Part shown: positions 39,793 through 51,590 of the stretch, piece by piece
How the letters are laid out: every line of letters starts with the position of its first letter
Position numbering within the stretch: the first letter of the stretch is position 1
Source: Pristionchus mayeri
Taxonomy: Eukaryota > Nematoda > Chromadorea > Rhabditida > Neodiplogasteridae
Reading direction: 5' to 3'
Length of the DNA: 64,000 nucleotides
NCBI GenBank assembly: GCA_036245805.1
Contig: BTRK01000002.1
Location: 9,482,689-9,546,688, forward strand
The notes under the pieces: model-generated
Database searches by the model: none
The model's input: only the letters and a program-made list of their open reading frames with translations
Told to the model about the DNA's origin: nothing
Position numbers and translations under genes: made by a program

Positions 39793-40806
39793 GAGCTCAT
39801 CACTACTTCACTACTAAAGTCGGTTGACAAATTGCCAACTCGAATTAGGTTGAGCCCTTTTGCTTCCCATGACGGATTTTCCCCACGAATACGGAATCAC
39901 AAATAATCACTAATATGGAGTCCAATCGACGAGACGTTAGTGCGCATTGCAGCACCAATTAATGTACCCAGGTCTGCAATATTTGTTTGCATATTTTCGA
40001 AATAAATAGAACATATAAAAATACAAAATTCTCAAGAGCGCATTCTGAAAGCCACAGCAATTGTCCAATACAGAGCTCTAATCGTTCGACAGAGTAAGTT
40101 CGCAGAATATCCGGTATTCTCCTGCTAAAACGTGATATTGTTATATTTTCTAAAACCGAACGTACACTACGTTGAAGGGATCGAACTTGTCTTGGTAGTA
40201 TTCGAATTCTTGAATTGTAATCTAACCCTTAGTCGTTCTAATCAAATCCACATCGGGAGTTCCGTCATGATGGCCTTTCAGCTCGAATTTGTCGATTTTT
40301 GAGCAGCTACTGAATAGTCGAGTAAATCTATTCATAATCCAATGATTCTGTCCTTGCGGTCGATCGAAAGTCTTCGTAACTCCGAATATCTGAATATACT
40401 TAACATTATTTTCGTGATCATTCGATTACAGATGAAGGGTAACGAAAAAACATGCAAAATTTACCCCCGTCTCCTCCGAATCTTTGTCAATTTCCCAACA
40501 GTCTAGTCCAAAATAGTTTTGAAACTTCTCCTGCACACGAACAGTAATAGTCCACTTTTTGTTACGGGGAGTAGAGGTTTATCAATGTTGTGCTCAAGGG
40601 CTAGAGAGTTCCATCTGGGCGAGATCTGAAACAATTTACTACTAATGTGTGAAAATGTTGCAACAAAATCATGGAACTACGACCTCTACGAATATCTACG
40701 AAAAAATAGAACTCACAAGTCGGATATTCTGCATAGATTCGAGGCCTTGACTTATAATAGATCGGAGGATATCCGAGGGGAGAGTGTATATAGTCAGGTG
40801 ATCCAT
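39793..40806 (-). pseudogene. F-box-like protein, ISPRWN family (copy 2, dead)
   Basis: Exons matching copies 1 and 3 are recognisable: start ATG at 40806, LPSDILRSII, ISPRWN, IFGVTKTF, DGTPDVDLIR, ENPSWEAKGL. Disabling changes: a deletion in exon 2 that breaks the frame before WTITVRVQEKF; TAG after IRTTKG in exon 3; a lost GT donor after exon 4 (ctcttgag where the others have ctcgtgag); TGA after SDYL in exon 5. The 3' end departs from the other copies next to the fold-back element ending at 39720. It is the most decayed of three copies in the same orientation. Confidence 0.85.
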
Positions 40807-41391
40807 TTCGCAGAGTAGACGACAAACGGCACGTATTCCAGGGAATAATGCGCAACAAATATTCGAAAATAGTGATGTGTAATGCGGCTGTCATTATAAA
40901 CCACACAATCATATACATTACGTCCCGCATGGAATAATGCTATCGCATCAGCATATTAAACAAATCACCGCCCCTCCCTGTACCCATCTCAGAATGTATA
41001 TTGTCTTTCCCAACGCTAGTAATCATATGATAAATGCAGCAAGAAAAATTAAGTGAATTTGGAGGGAACGAACAGATAATTCGATCTTCATTACAATTTG
41101 CATGATAAACCACTGAAAGTGCGCGAATACACGAGCATGTATTGCAATTTCTAGCACTGAAACAGTACATGCACGCAATTGGTTTAGCATAATATAATCA
41201 ATGAAACTCAAATAAACGCCTCTACAACAACATCTAACTGACAGAAAGACTATAGACACTGCGATTTGAAGAGTAAATAGAGACGAAAGAGCATAATTGA
41301 CATATGCAGGAGCCATTCGTCCCTCATGATATTGTCACGAATACCGCTCAATATAAGCATCACCCTGGACAGTAGCCAACCAGAGTTAACA

Positions 41392-41693
41392 ATGGGCCTT
41401 TCTCTTCTCCTACTCCTATGTGCGATGGTGCCTCTCGCCCTCTCCCTTCAGTGCTACGTCGGAATCGCCGGGGTTGACAATGGTGCCATCACATGTATCG
41501 TGCTGAAAACCTGCCCTTCCGAAGCCCTTTGCTGCAACGCTTACGTGTAAGATTTTGTATGTTTGATCACTAGACCAATCGGAAACGCAGCTACAAACCT
41601 TCCATTTGGTACAGCTGAAAATGGACGGCGGGAGATGAATGCCTATACATCGAGGATGGACAGGAATATCTTAACGACTTGTTCATTCCCGAC
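41392..41693 (+). pseudogene. Small secreted cysteine-rich protein gene, probably broken
   Basis: Exon 1 (41392-41546) encodes a signal peptide (MGLSLLLLLCAMVPLALS) followed by LQCYVG and a CPSEALCC motif, then a gtaaga or gtgtaa donor. Exon 2 (from 41574, after tcactag) reads TNRKRSYK...WYS, then TGA at 41616, then KWTAGDECLYIEDGQEYL up to a gtgagt donor at 41694. The intact relative at 57712-58138 has CC, TNR, SYSCS at the same places, so the TGA probably replaces a Cys codon. Using the other donor phase gives a different open frame to a later stop, without the conserved pattern. Function unknown; the cysteine pattern is loosely Ly6-like. Confidence 0.5.
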
Positions 41694-41751
41694 GTGAGTG
41701 CAATTACAAATGGGGATACGCAGCAATCCTAGGCATGATTGTGTAGTACAC

Positions 41752-41822
41752 CTTGTGATCTTCGTAAAGCCGAAAGAAGGACACGCTTGTCCTTCTTCCG
41801 GTTATACGAAGATCACAAGCAT
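41752..41822. mobile_element. Short hairpin MITE
   Basis: cttgtgatcttcgtaaagcc and gaaggaca pair with tgtccttc and a complement ending cgaagatcacaag, giving a stem of about 30 bp with few mismatches. No coding content. The flanks (tgcaattaca) extend an imperfect symmetry. It could also act as a transcription terminator for the gene just upstream. Confidence 0.6.
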
Positions 41823-41879
41823 TGCAATTACACAATTTAGACTAGGAATAGTTTCATCCTAATTCATGGAATGCTTATG

Positions 41880-42894
41880 AAGCCGTTCGCCTAAGAATCT
41901 AACAAGGTCTGGCAATCAATTTTTCGAAAATTTGTGGAATGGGGTTGTCGAGGATGCTGATCATCGTGGTCTACTTCATTTTGCTCCAACTCGATGGGTT
42001 GAGCCAGGCTGCATGTAGGCTGCATCTACACTTATGTTCATATCTCCGATACCGATTGAAGGATCAACTTCAAATTTGCACTATACAGCAATAAGATACC
42101 TGTGACACCATCGACTCTAAATACGCAAATTTTGAATTATGCTAATTTCATGAAAATTTGGTTCTCGAATATAAAGTCAAAGCTGAACACGTGAATTATA
42201 TAAAAAGATGCGCCATGTTCTGACGATCAGTTTTCGTATGCATAGTAGGGTGTTAGAGCTTGTCAGTTTTTTGCTAAATCACAATGCCGAATCACTTTCA
42301 CCACTCTGGACCGCGCAAGTGGTGCAGAGAGTGGCGAATGAAAATGAGTTTCACCCTCGCATTATTAACTCGATTTTTCACTCTTCCCAAAATTTCAGGA
42401 AATTAATGTTAGGGGTTAAACTCATTTTAATGTATTAGCCACTTGCATTTGACCCGCTCAAGTATCCAGTGCTCAAGTATTGAGTAAATTTCTTTCACTG
42501 TAAACAGTAATAAATTGAAATGTATCCCCCATGCGAGTTGTTCGATTGCCCGAGCTCTTTCTGTCGCGGTTCAAATGGTCCCTGTGAATGGAAGCCTTGA
42601 ATCGATATTCACGGATGGATTTCATTCAAGAATTTTAGCTGATTTTGTAATCTATATTTCTGACTATTTTTGATCAGAAAACAAGTGTATAAACATTGTA
42701 AGTAAGCTAATCGTCGCTTACATAATTCATGCAAATTCACGGCGGTCAATTCACGAATTGTATTGATTACTCTGGAAATTAACACTAAAAATTATGAATG
42801 CTCACCATCTATAGTCAATACAATCAAAGAAATTTATGCATACTGGTTATGTAAACAATCAATCATTCCAACAATTATTCCCAGGTACTGAAGT
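41880..42894. other. No gene detected
   Basis: A 76-codon open frame at 42208-42438 lacks splice context. AT-rich intergenic sequence separates the cysteine-rich gene from the F-box-like copy 3. Confidence 0.4.
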
Positions 42895-45005
42895 TCATAC
42901 ATTGAAATTAATTCGAACAGTAACGTACATTTCTTCAGTGCTTTCATTAAAGTCGGCGTTCACTATAACTTTGAAATTGTCCGATGACTGATTAATTCTA
43001 ATTAGTTTGAGTCCTTTTACTTCCCATGACGGATTTTCACCCAAAATGCGGATTCTCAAATAATCACAGATATGGAGTCCAATGGTTGATACGTTAGTTC
43101 GCATTGCAGCGCCAATTAATGTAGCGAGATCTACAATGCATACGTTGTTTGTATATTTTCGCAGTCATATACTGAATAACAACTCAAGTAATGGTCTGAC
43201 TCTCCTCATGTTGGCAATATATCACACGTTGGAGAAAGGGAGAGCTCATTCACATAGGTGAGAGACAGAATTGTGATGTAAACATCTCACGAGTGCATTC
43301 CGAATTCCAGAACAGTGCTTCAATCTAGAGCTCGAATCGTTCAACATAGTAGCTTCGCAGGATATCGGGTATTCTCTTACTGAAATTTTGACCATTTTTC
43401 TTATTATTCGAATTGTTTTACAATTAACTTACACAATGTTAACGGGATCGAAAGATTCTTGGTCGAATACGAATTCTCGTATATTAATCTCCCCCATTGT
43501 CTTTCTAATCAAATCGACATCTGGAGTGCCGTCAGAATGACCTTCAAGCTCGAATTTTTCGATTTTTGAGCAGCTACTGAATAGTCGAGTGAATCGATTC
43601 ATAATCCAATGATTCTCTCCTTGCGGTCGAACGAAATTCTTCGTAACTTCGAATATCTGAATTGACTTATCAAGATTTGCATAACCATTTGATTGGAGGA
43701 GAAGGTAACGTTTTATAATAGTAGTAAGTGTTAGTAGTGGAATCAAATATCAAATATCAGGTTGGTGCAAAAGTTTCGATACAAAATCACGATTTAAATT
43801 TTCGTGCACTATCTTGCTTCGGTCTTGAGCTACTCTCATGTGGTTTCTTGTATGATATTAGTGCATGAGTGATCTCTATAGCGCACACTATATCGCATCT
43901 CATCAATCAGTAATACCGATGAGAAAGCATTCAAAAATCTAAGAATTGCAATTTATTTTCAACTTTTCGATTGATTATTACTCCTTGCACGGTAATAATG
44001 GCGCCGCTTCAACACAATTTTCAAGATGTATGATGACCATATATGTTACTGTACCGAGTGATCTGTATGAGCCTTAAAACAACTTGCGAAAATAGGCACG
44101 TATTCCGGAAATATGGGGTATTGCGTCTGTCAGGTTTAGAACATTTTCACAGAATGTTTTTGCTCGGAGAGATTGGGTTCGCAAATATAAATAATCAGAA
44201 GTACATATCATGAGAATGTTACCATAGAAAGTTGGTGAAGATTCACCTTTTCATTCGAGAGATTTCTCAATTATGGTGTTGAACCTCAAATTTTATCGAC
44301 GAAATCTGCTTTTTTTGCAATACTAGATATCCGTGGAAGCCCGAAACTCCCATTTCACGTGTTCAATGGAGGCATCCACCCTTACTGATTAGTTTATCTG
44401 AAGGGTGGGAACTGCATTTCGTTCGTTTAGTTTTTGTGATGGTTTGCGTTTTCGCTAGTTTTCATATATCATTGTTTTTCAACGAAATGGTATTGGATCG
44501 ATCGGGTCCAGACCAATAATTGTAATGACCTAACACTACATCAAATAATGCCCAAGTGGTGTTTGATACATGAGAAGCATTCACAAGAAAATATGCAAAA
44601 TATCTTGTATCGAAACTTTTGCACCAACCTAATATATCAAAATGTTACCCCATTCTTCTTCGAAACTTCGTCAATGTCCCAACTATCGAGTCCAAAATAA
44701 TTGCGAAACTTCTCCTCGATACAAATAGCAATAGTCCACTCAGAGCCTGTACTAGAGAAGCAGAATGCATCCATTATGGGGAGTTGAGTTCTAATTTTCG
44801 GCTTTTCAATGTATAATGCGTTCCACCTGGGCGAAATCTAAAAACTTAAAGTTATTGAGTTCAAATTTGCAAACACAGGTACTCAGCGAATATTCAATGA
44901 ATTATCACTTACAAGTCGAATATTCTGTATAGATTCGAGGTCTAGGTTGATGATTGATCGGACGATATCCGAGGGAAGAGCCGCGAGCGTAAAGCGATCA
45001 TCCAT
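42895..45005 (-). pseudogene. F-box-like protein, ISPRWN family (copy 3, one stop)
   Basis: Exons 45005-44913, 44837-44649, 43656-43433, 43379-43291, 43130-42895 have exactly the lengths of copy 1 (93, 189, 224, 89, 236). An alternative in-frame start lies at 45032. The only disabling change is TAG at 43327-43325 in exon 4, where copy 1 has TGC (Cys). The rest is open and well conserved (LPSDIVRSII, ISPRWNAL, DGTPDVDLIRKTM, ENPSWEVKGLKL). A truncated protein of about 190 residues keeping the F-box-like end is possible. Intron 2 holds a mariner-type MITE. The neighbour upstream is the intact membrane-protein gene, as in the copy 1 cassette. Confidence 0.7.
43757..44632. mobile_element. Non-autonomous mariner-type element in intron 2 of copy 3
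   Basis: Ends caggttggtgcaaaagtttc and the complement gaaacttttgcaccaacct, with TA at both borders. At 0.88 kb it is too short for a full transposase and none is visible. Copy 1 has only about 280 bp in the same intron, so insertion followed the cassette duplication. Confidence 0.85.
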
Positions 45006-45352
45006 CTCCCGAATTTCCGATGATGTAGACATACAATTGAATAATGCTCAATAATGGAATATCGGACGATTATTCGAAAATAGAGATGCCTGATGCGGCT
45101 GTCACTATAAACCACGCAATTCTCTACATTAGCTGGATGCACATATATTTTCGATATTCAATTAACATTCTTCCCTGTATTCAATATCATTCAAAATGTA
45201 TTCAATTCAATATAATAAAATGAATTCAATAAATTGTATTCAATAGTATTCAAAAATGTATTTTTCATGTGGATGGCATAAAATATTTCAATGCATGCAC
45301 TTTATTGTTTCATCTTGAAAAGGACTCTATTTGACTTGGAGAGCCCAGTAGA

Positions 45353-48300
45353 CTACTTCTCCATCTTGATCACCTGCAATAATAATAATTACGCAAATTA
45401 AAACAAACGTAGACTGACGTCATCATTGGGATCGGGCCCTTGGTAGGGGAAGTCCACACAGGAAGGGAGGTTTTCGTGAACGTCGTCTCCGCATCTTAAC
45501 AATGGATAAAAATACGCATTTTTTTGTCTCAATAAAGTATCGAGGCAAAATATGTTATTTGTAGGTACAATTATGGATATTGAAAATGCTAGTTACAATC
45601 CTTCCTGATATGAGTTTTGTAAAGGTCAGAGGGTCGGAAGGACTTCGAACTGTTTCGTTATTCTTTCTCGCCTCACCGATTCTTCTCCTCAGCCTTGTGC
45701 TTGTAGGGGCATTCGGGATGCTTGCGAGAGGAGAAGTCGAAGTACGTTTCCTTCAGCCACTCGATACACCATTCCTATTGTAATTGTTGATAATTATTTC
45801 ATTAACTATCTTAATTAGTTAAAGGAGTGCTCCGGGGAATTCATACATGAAAACTCTCGCAACGAAAATTTAGCGCTCTCAAGTGAATACGGTATTGGCT
45901 TGGCAATTAGCCAACAAATCGCAAACTGAAGCCTTCATTCGAGCATCAGTTTCTTCCCCTTCTAATGTTTTTGCTTTCTTTCATTCTGCGTTTATTGAAT
46001 TGTGATAATTTGATGCGTACTCTATCGATTTTTATAGCGTTCACTTTCTTGGAGCACCAAAATCGTTCGAATTTCGACGTAGCAACGTAACGCGTTTTTC
46101 TGACCATTCTAAACGCGATTTTTATTGGTAACCGCGTTAAATAGCTGTTTTATTATAAAAATCGTTTCTTAGCATTTTTTTAATGAACAAGCAGCTTTTC
46201 GAAGCTGTAGTTGACTCACTCGACCTACGCTGGAACCCCCCTTTGTTAGTTGATCGTGTTATTTTAACACTCTCTTTACTATCGTGTATTGTCGTTCCTG
46301 TTTAATCGGTCTCTAATTTTTCGCATTTCGATTATTTATCTTGGTTTATATCCAGAGCAACGCGAGGAGTTCAACATACGAGTGCGTGACCATGGAGAAG
46401 CGAAGAAGCGCAGGAAGGAATCAAATTGGCGGATTGTTAGAAGTGAGTGGCCACTTGTCCTATCACGTTTTCCTCACCCAATACCTTGAAAGAGGCGTAT
46501 CCAGTTGGTTCTTGTGATAACTCCGAATATGTAGGGTCATATTACAGTAAATATTCTCCTGAAAAAGTATCCTACTACTAGTAGTTCACTTTTTCTAGTT
46601 CACTTTTTGGAAGTAGGGTGAGAGTCTTTCAAATAATTTGCTTTTGCGACGCGAAAAATCGGACCAGAGACCATAGAACAACCAGAGAGCAGACTTCCCA
46701 CTCAATATATTAGGTTGAACAGAAAGTCTTTATCCACTGTTTTGCTCGATCACTGCTCAGTGCAGGATACCTTTGGTGTTCCCTCGCCTCTAGTGAATAA
46801 CTCATGACAAAGGGACTATGTGGTCAACAACTCCCCATTCCACGCCTTTCATTCTGCCACTAGTAAGACCACGATGTTTGTTCCCACGGCCTTGCACATC
46901 CGCAACGTTCTGTTATTCGTATTCCTCTCTCACACTACAATGAAGGAATAGGAACGTCAGTTGGCTGAAGTGTACGATTCATATGCCACTCACTACCAGA
47001 CCATGCGCAATTGGTACCAACTCTTCGAGAAGGGGGACTTTTCCATGGATGATCATGACCGGTCTGGGAGGCCACCCGAGCTGGATTTGGATGTGCTACG
47101 GATCGTAGTGGAATTGGATCCTTCCCAAATACCCGCGACATGGCAGCCACACTTGGGGTATCGCAAAGCACCATCGTAAAATGATTGGTCTCCATTGGCA
47201 AGAAGAAGAAGCTAGGCCGTTTCATACCCCACAAATTGACCCAAGACCAGTTTGACCACCGTGTCGACGATTCCCTTTCTCTACTCACTCTTCACGCTGG
47301 AGATCGATGGTTGGACCGTCTCATAACAGGGGTCGAGAAGTGGGTCTGCTATGAGAATCACCATAGGAGGGCACAGTGGGTGGATGCCAATGAGACCCCA
47401 CAGGACGTCGCAAAGCCTGACCTTCACCCCAAGAAAATCTTGCTCTCTGTCTGGTGGGGAGTGGATGGCCCGATTTACTGGGAACTCCTACCTGAGGGGC
47501 GGACAATTACTGGAGACGTCTACACGAAACAACTACAGAATCTCAAGAAGAAAGTCGCACAATCTCCCCTGAACGGCAAGAAAGTGTACTATCAACACGA
47601 TAACGCCCGACCCCATGTTGCACGGCAGGTCAAGCAGGAGCTGTCCAAATATGGCTGGATGGTTCTCCCTCATCCACCGTATTCTCCTGACTTGGCCCCT
47701 TCGGATTATTGGTTGTTCTCAGATCTGACCCGTCATTTAGATCAGAGATCCTTCACTTCCCGTGGGGCGATCGAGGCCGCACTCAAGCAATATTTTAATT
47801 CGCGCCGAGATGGGTTCTATAAGGAGGGAATCCATAAGTTGCCTGAACGTTGGAGATTTATCGTAGATAACAATGGTGCATATGTTTGATTTTGCTCTTG
47901 TGCTTTATTGTCAGAAGAAGGGAAATAAAAAGTGGATAAAGACTTTCTATTCAACCTAATATTGTGTCTACTTCTAGGACGCCCCGACTCGGAGTGAAGA
48001 ACATCATGGAAGGTATCGGCGGTGCGGCGAAACGTCCACACTCAGGTACTTTTGTGGATTTATTTATTTATTACTAGCTCAAAATGCACTTACATTGCAT
48101 TTGCGGAAAAAAAATACTATATTCGTTCTTAAATCACCTTCGCAAGTGATGATGTTGCAGGACTCGTCGCTGGCGCCATCAAGATCTAGCTCGACAACTG
48201 GTCGCTCTAGGTCAGCACTTTTCCTTGTTCAAGCTACTGTAGTTTCGTCTGTTTCTTTCTTGTTTTTGTTTCCCTTCCGTTTTGTCCTTTGTAATCATCT

Positions 48301-51300
48301 TGCCAATATTATTTCCCTCTTACAGTCGGAGAAAATCTCGGGCCTCTACGAGAAGCTGAATGTAATGCATCGCGCCCGTTGCCACCGCCTACAGGGACAA
48401 GGTACAACCCCTGTTTCTTTTTTTTTAAATAATAAGCTAGTCTGATTGCGCCCCCGCCTTTCGCGGGTGCTCCCGTGCCAGCAGAGTAGGTTTCGTAATC
48501 AATCGTGGCGGAGCCTGCTCTGGTTCCTTCCAACCATTAGGTGGGCAATTCCTCATCCACTAGTCGGGATACTGGGATACAGTGGTTGGAGAGTTGTCCA
48601 CCTTCTGGTTGGAAGATACTAGAGTGTTTACGAGCGCTCTCTGTTTCATGACCGATTGCATAATCCGAATAAACGCCATCAGGCTGCGCTTTATATATAA
48701 GTATAGGATAGTGGAGGCATCATGCTTTTTTGATACTTGCATGCCCTCGGGGAAAATTGTTTAACGACTCCCCGCACAAATATGTACTTTCAGGGCGTTC
48801 AAGGCCGTGGGATTCGTCCAAGTTCAGAAGAACTTCGATCCTAGAAGATCTAATCTCGTGAAGGAAAGGGACGTCAAAGAATGCGGAAGAGCTAATGGAA
48901 ACACGGAGTTTGTAAAGACTAACTGCAACCACACGAACACTGGATCGACCATCTGTTTTTGTTGTTTTTGTTGCTCCACCTTGTTGTTTTCGATTATTTG
49001 TTGAATCCTCAAGTTGTTCTTTTATTGATGTTTTGAGGCAGTGATAAAGCAAAAACCATTTAACTCACTTTAAACTCGAAGGGAAGCCGACAATTTTTCT
49101 TTCAGTAATCCAGAGCGAGTAAGGAAGGGTGCTCTTCTAATAGTACCACTAATTCCAATTTCCGTGCTCCTTATTCTTCTACTAAGAAGGTGCTAAATAA
49201 TATTCTTTTAGTAAAAGTGTTAGTTGTTTTTTTTCCAAAGTGAACCCGTATTTGTTGGTGACCGTTGGATTTTGAGGGGAGATAAAGAACCACAAACAGC
49301 CGACGCCCATCTGATCATGTGTCCTAGTGGATAAGGGGTTTGTCTTGCGATCCGTCGGTCGTGGGTTCGATCCCTATCCAATGCTCCTGTTTATTGCTAA
49401 AGCATCTTCACTTTTCGAACTGGTTCTTTCCCATTACAGTATCCCAAATTTAAAATCTTTCGAATTTGCGCTCATTGCCTGCGCTGATTGCAAAGCTTTG
49501 AGAGGCCATAGCAGCTCTTAGAGGCGACTGTAGCATTCCGTACAAAGTGATCTCTGATCGGATGAGTGTCCTCTACAACACCCTTTTGCCAGTTCGGGTT
49601 GCTGGACATTCCCCGGAGCACTCCTTTAATTAATTAATTATTAAAAATACATAAACTAACACTCATATTTTTCTCGCCCTCAGGCTTGGCTCCCTTGGCA
49701 GTGTGCATTTCCGCCAGCACGGCTTGGTAGTTCTAAAATATTTTTAAAATTAAATTTATAATTTAAAAAAATATTAAAATATATTCAAAAATTATTTAAC
49801 CTGCATGGTCACCACGACGGATAGATGGCGCATGTGGCGACGGTGGAGGCTAAAAAAATTTTTAAATAAAGATCATTGAGACCACACTTTAATAACTGAC
49901 GAGCTCATCTATCAGATCAATTTAATCGGGAAAATGATTTTCACGTATTATGTTTTTTTTCAAAATCAATATGAACATATCAATGGTTGGAATTTTAGCG
50001 ATTGAAATTTGATTAGACAATGAAACTCACTAGCTCGGTTTCGTATTCCACTCATCGTATTTCTTCCTCTGCTCGAATTTGAGCAGATTCTTCTCGCGAT
50101 CCGGATGGCCCACGTCCCAGTCGATTTCCTGAATTTTAATTTATTATTAATTTTAATTTTTTTTATAAAAAAAAATTTTAAAAATAAATATACGAATACA
50201 CCTTAAGATGCGCGGCGGGCTCCCTGTCCTCCGACTGCTCCACTCTGATTGATTCCACGTTGTCCAGCGTGTCGTCCACGTCTCTCTGAATAGTTTCAAA
50301 TTATGGTACTGTAACCCGCCCCCTCCGTTTACCTTCGGTAGTTGGCAGATTTCTAACGGAGCCAAGCCAATAACCATTCACCGGTTATTCTCACCGGTTA
50401 CCGTAACCTTCCGTACCCAACAGCTAAACACCAGCACTCCTGCATCAATGCATACTACCGTATACAGATAACATTTGTGGATACCACATCCCTATATCAA
50501 TTCACAATACGTAAACTGTTGCGCAATCGACTACCGTGCCCCTACAGTACCCCGCTCTCACCACCAGCTCTCCACTCGCAGTACGCTGCGCACGATCCTG
50601 CTGGAGAAGGTGCTTGCGCTTGGCTGCCTCCGCCACCGTTTGCTCAGGGATCTAAGTGATAGCTCTTTGATCTTTAGTCGACGATCTTTGTTTCGTTTAT
50701 TTTCTTCAGGGAGCACATGAATGAATTGTTCTATGATCTTTGATCTTTGTCGCTTTTGTTCAGAGTGACTCGACACCGTGATCTATCCACGACCCTTCCC
50801 TCTTTGAGTCTCACCGGCTTGAAGTCAGCGACGGCGGGGAACTCATCATGTCCTAAAATATATTTCAGATAGATTGTTCCGATTTTAGGGTTTCATTTTT
50901 CAGGTCATTATGGCTCATTTTCTAGTATGTTTCAGGTGTGGTACATAGCTCATGAGCATACCAGCTATCTAGCGTACCTGAAATACGTCCGTAAATAAAC
51001 CAAATTTACCTGAAAATTGCAACTCTAGTAGACTTTAAAAACTCACCATTTGGTATCATCATATCCGCGTCCTTCTTGGATGTCGTATCACTTTCTTTCT
51101 TGCTCTCTGTCGTCTTCTTAGAGGGCTGGGTCATGTTCGAGTCTCAAGATCAAGAAATATCAAAGATCATAGATCACATAACATCATTACTAGAGTTCGA
51201 AAAACGAAACCACGATATTTTCATTCCATGAAAATCAATCAACTAGCCGAGTGAGTGGGTAGAATAAAATCAGTTCTCGATTTGCCAAGTGGTGCCATTA

Positions 51301-51563
51301 CCGTATCCAGAGGTTATCGTTTCTCGAACACTACTCACGACTGCTGCCTCCACTGCCTGTTGCGTGCGATTTCGTGGACGAAAACGTCGCATTGGTCTTC
51401 AGATCCTTATCCTTGACTTGTTTCTTCTTATGGCAATTCGTGAGGAGAGCGACGATTCCCAGAAGCTGCGCGGTTGTCTGCGGATACGGTAGTCACACCA
51501 CAGGACCAATCGAGAACTGACCATGAGCAGCAGGAGCAGCATCGGCGCGTATGGGAGGAGCAT
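45353..51563 (-). CDS. Single-pass membrane protein of unknown family, copy B (intact)
   Basis: Twelve exons: 51563-51522, 51477-51339, 51142-51047, 50852-50815, 50651-50562, 50285-50202, 50128-50031, 49849-49801, 49732-49661, 45774-45677, 45494-45419, 45373-45353. All junction phases agree and give about 300 residues ending VIKMEK. Residues about 6-27 form one hydrophobic helix (MLLLLLM, then TTAQLLGIVALLT) followed by NCHKKKQVKDKDLK, so the N-terminus probably acts as a signal anchor. Next comes a Ser/Lys-rich linker, then a domain with EIDWDVGHPDREKNLLKFEQ, RRKRYDEWNTKPS-like and WCIEW...FDFSSRKHPECPY segments and a terminal cysteine pair. No known domain is recognised. Intron 9 contains a 3.8 kb transposon that must be spliced out. 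The first ATG was chosen because it extends the hydrophobic segment; a second is at 51542. Copy A is frameshifted. Confidence 0.7.
46392..49004 (+). CDS. Possible five-exon gene carried in the TTAA element
   Basis: Exons 46392-46442, 47978-48045, 48161-48210, 48326-48401, 48794-49004 have GT-AG borders (gtgagt, gtactt, gtcagc, gtacaa), consistent phases and an open frame of about 151 resid­ues starting MEKRRSAGRNQIGGLLE and containing RAFKAVGFVQVQKNFDP. The last part ends with a Cys/Phe-rich tail. I do not recognise it. The mariner sits in intron 1. Other frames of exons 2 and 4 also look protein-like (KNIMEGIGGAAKR; SEKISGLYEKLN), so the true frame, or whether this is a gene at all, is uncertain. 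Confidence 0.3.
46709..47961 (+). mobile_element. Mariner transposon (1.25 kb)
   Basis: Terminal repeats TTAGGTTGAACAGAAAGTCT on the left and AGACTTTCTATTCAACCTAA on the right, about 28 bp with few mismatches, at TA target sites. It contains a full-length but broken DD34D transposase reading frame. It is nested inside the 3.8 kb TTAA element. Confidence 0.95.
46940..47889 (+). pseudogene. Mariner transposase, inactive
   Basis: Cut-and-paste transposase of the Tc1/mariner superfamily. Visible parts: an N-terminal HTH region (WYQLFEKGDFSMDDHDRSGRPPE), then the catalytic domain with HDNARPH and PPYSPDLAPSDYWLF, whose last two aspartates are 34 residues apart (DD34D). Disabling changes: TAG as codon 4; a frameshift near 47130 (the ATLGVSQSTIVK segment lies in another frame); a TGA after it; and the first catalytic aspartate replaced by valine (TGVEKW in place of TGDEKW). 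From 47185 to 47889 a 234-codon frame is open to the natural end. Confidence 0.9.
49317..49390 (+). pseudogene. tRNA-like sequence (box A and box B)
   Basis: TCCTAGTGGATAAGG resembles box A and GGTTCGATCCC matches box B at normal spacing. The T stem pairs poorly (gtggg / cccta) and the 7-nt acceptor strands do not pair, so it is not a working tRNA. It may be a tRNA-derived SINE head or internal promoter remnant. Confidence 0.4.
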
Positions 51564-51590
51564 GGTAGCCGTGAAGGGGTAATGCACACG

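Larger units (their letters stand above)
45823..49625. mobile_element. 3.8 kb TTAA-flanked transposon in intron 9 of copy B
   Basis: Inverted ends AGGAGTGCTCCGGGGAAT of about 18 bp, each flanked by TTAA (45819-45822 and 49626-49629). A TTAA target site is the hallmark of piggyBac-type elements, but I see no piggyBac transposase. The inside holds a dead mariner (46709-47961), a possible five-exon plus-strand gene and a tRNA-like segment. The matching intron of copy A keeps only one end. The element may be non-autonomous and carrying unrelated DNA. Confidence 0.7.
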
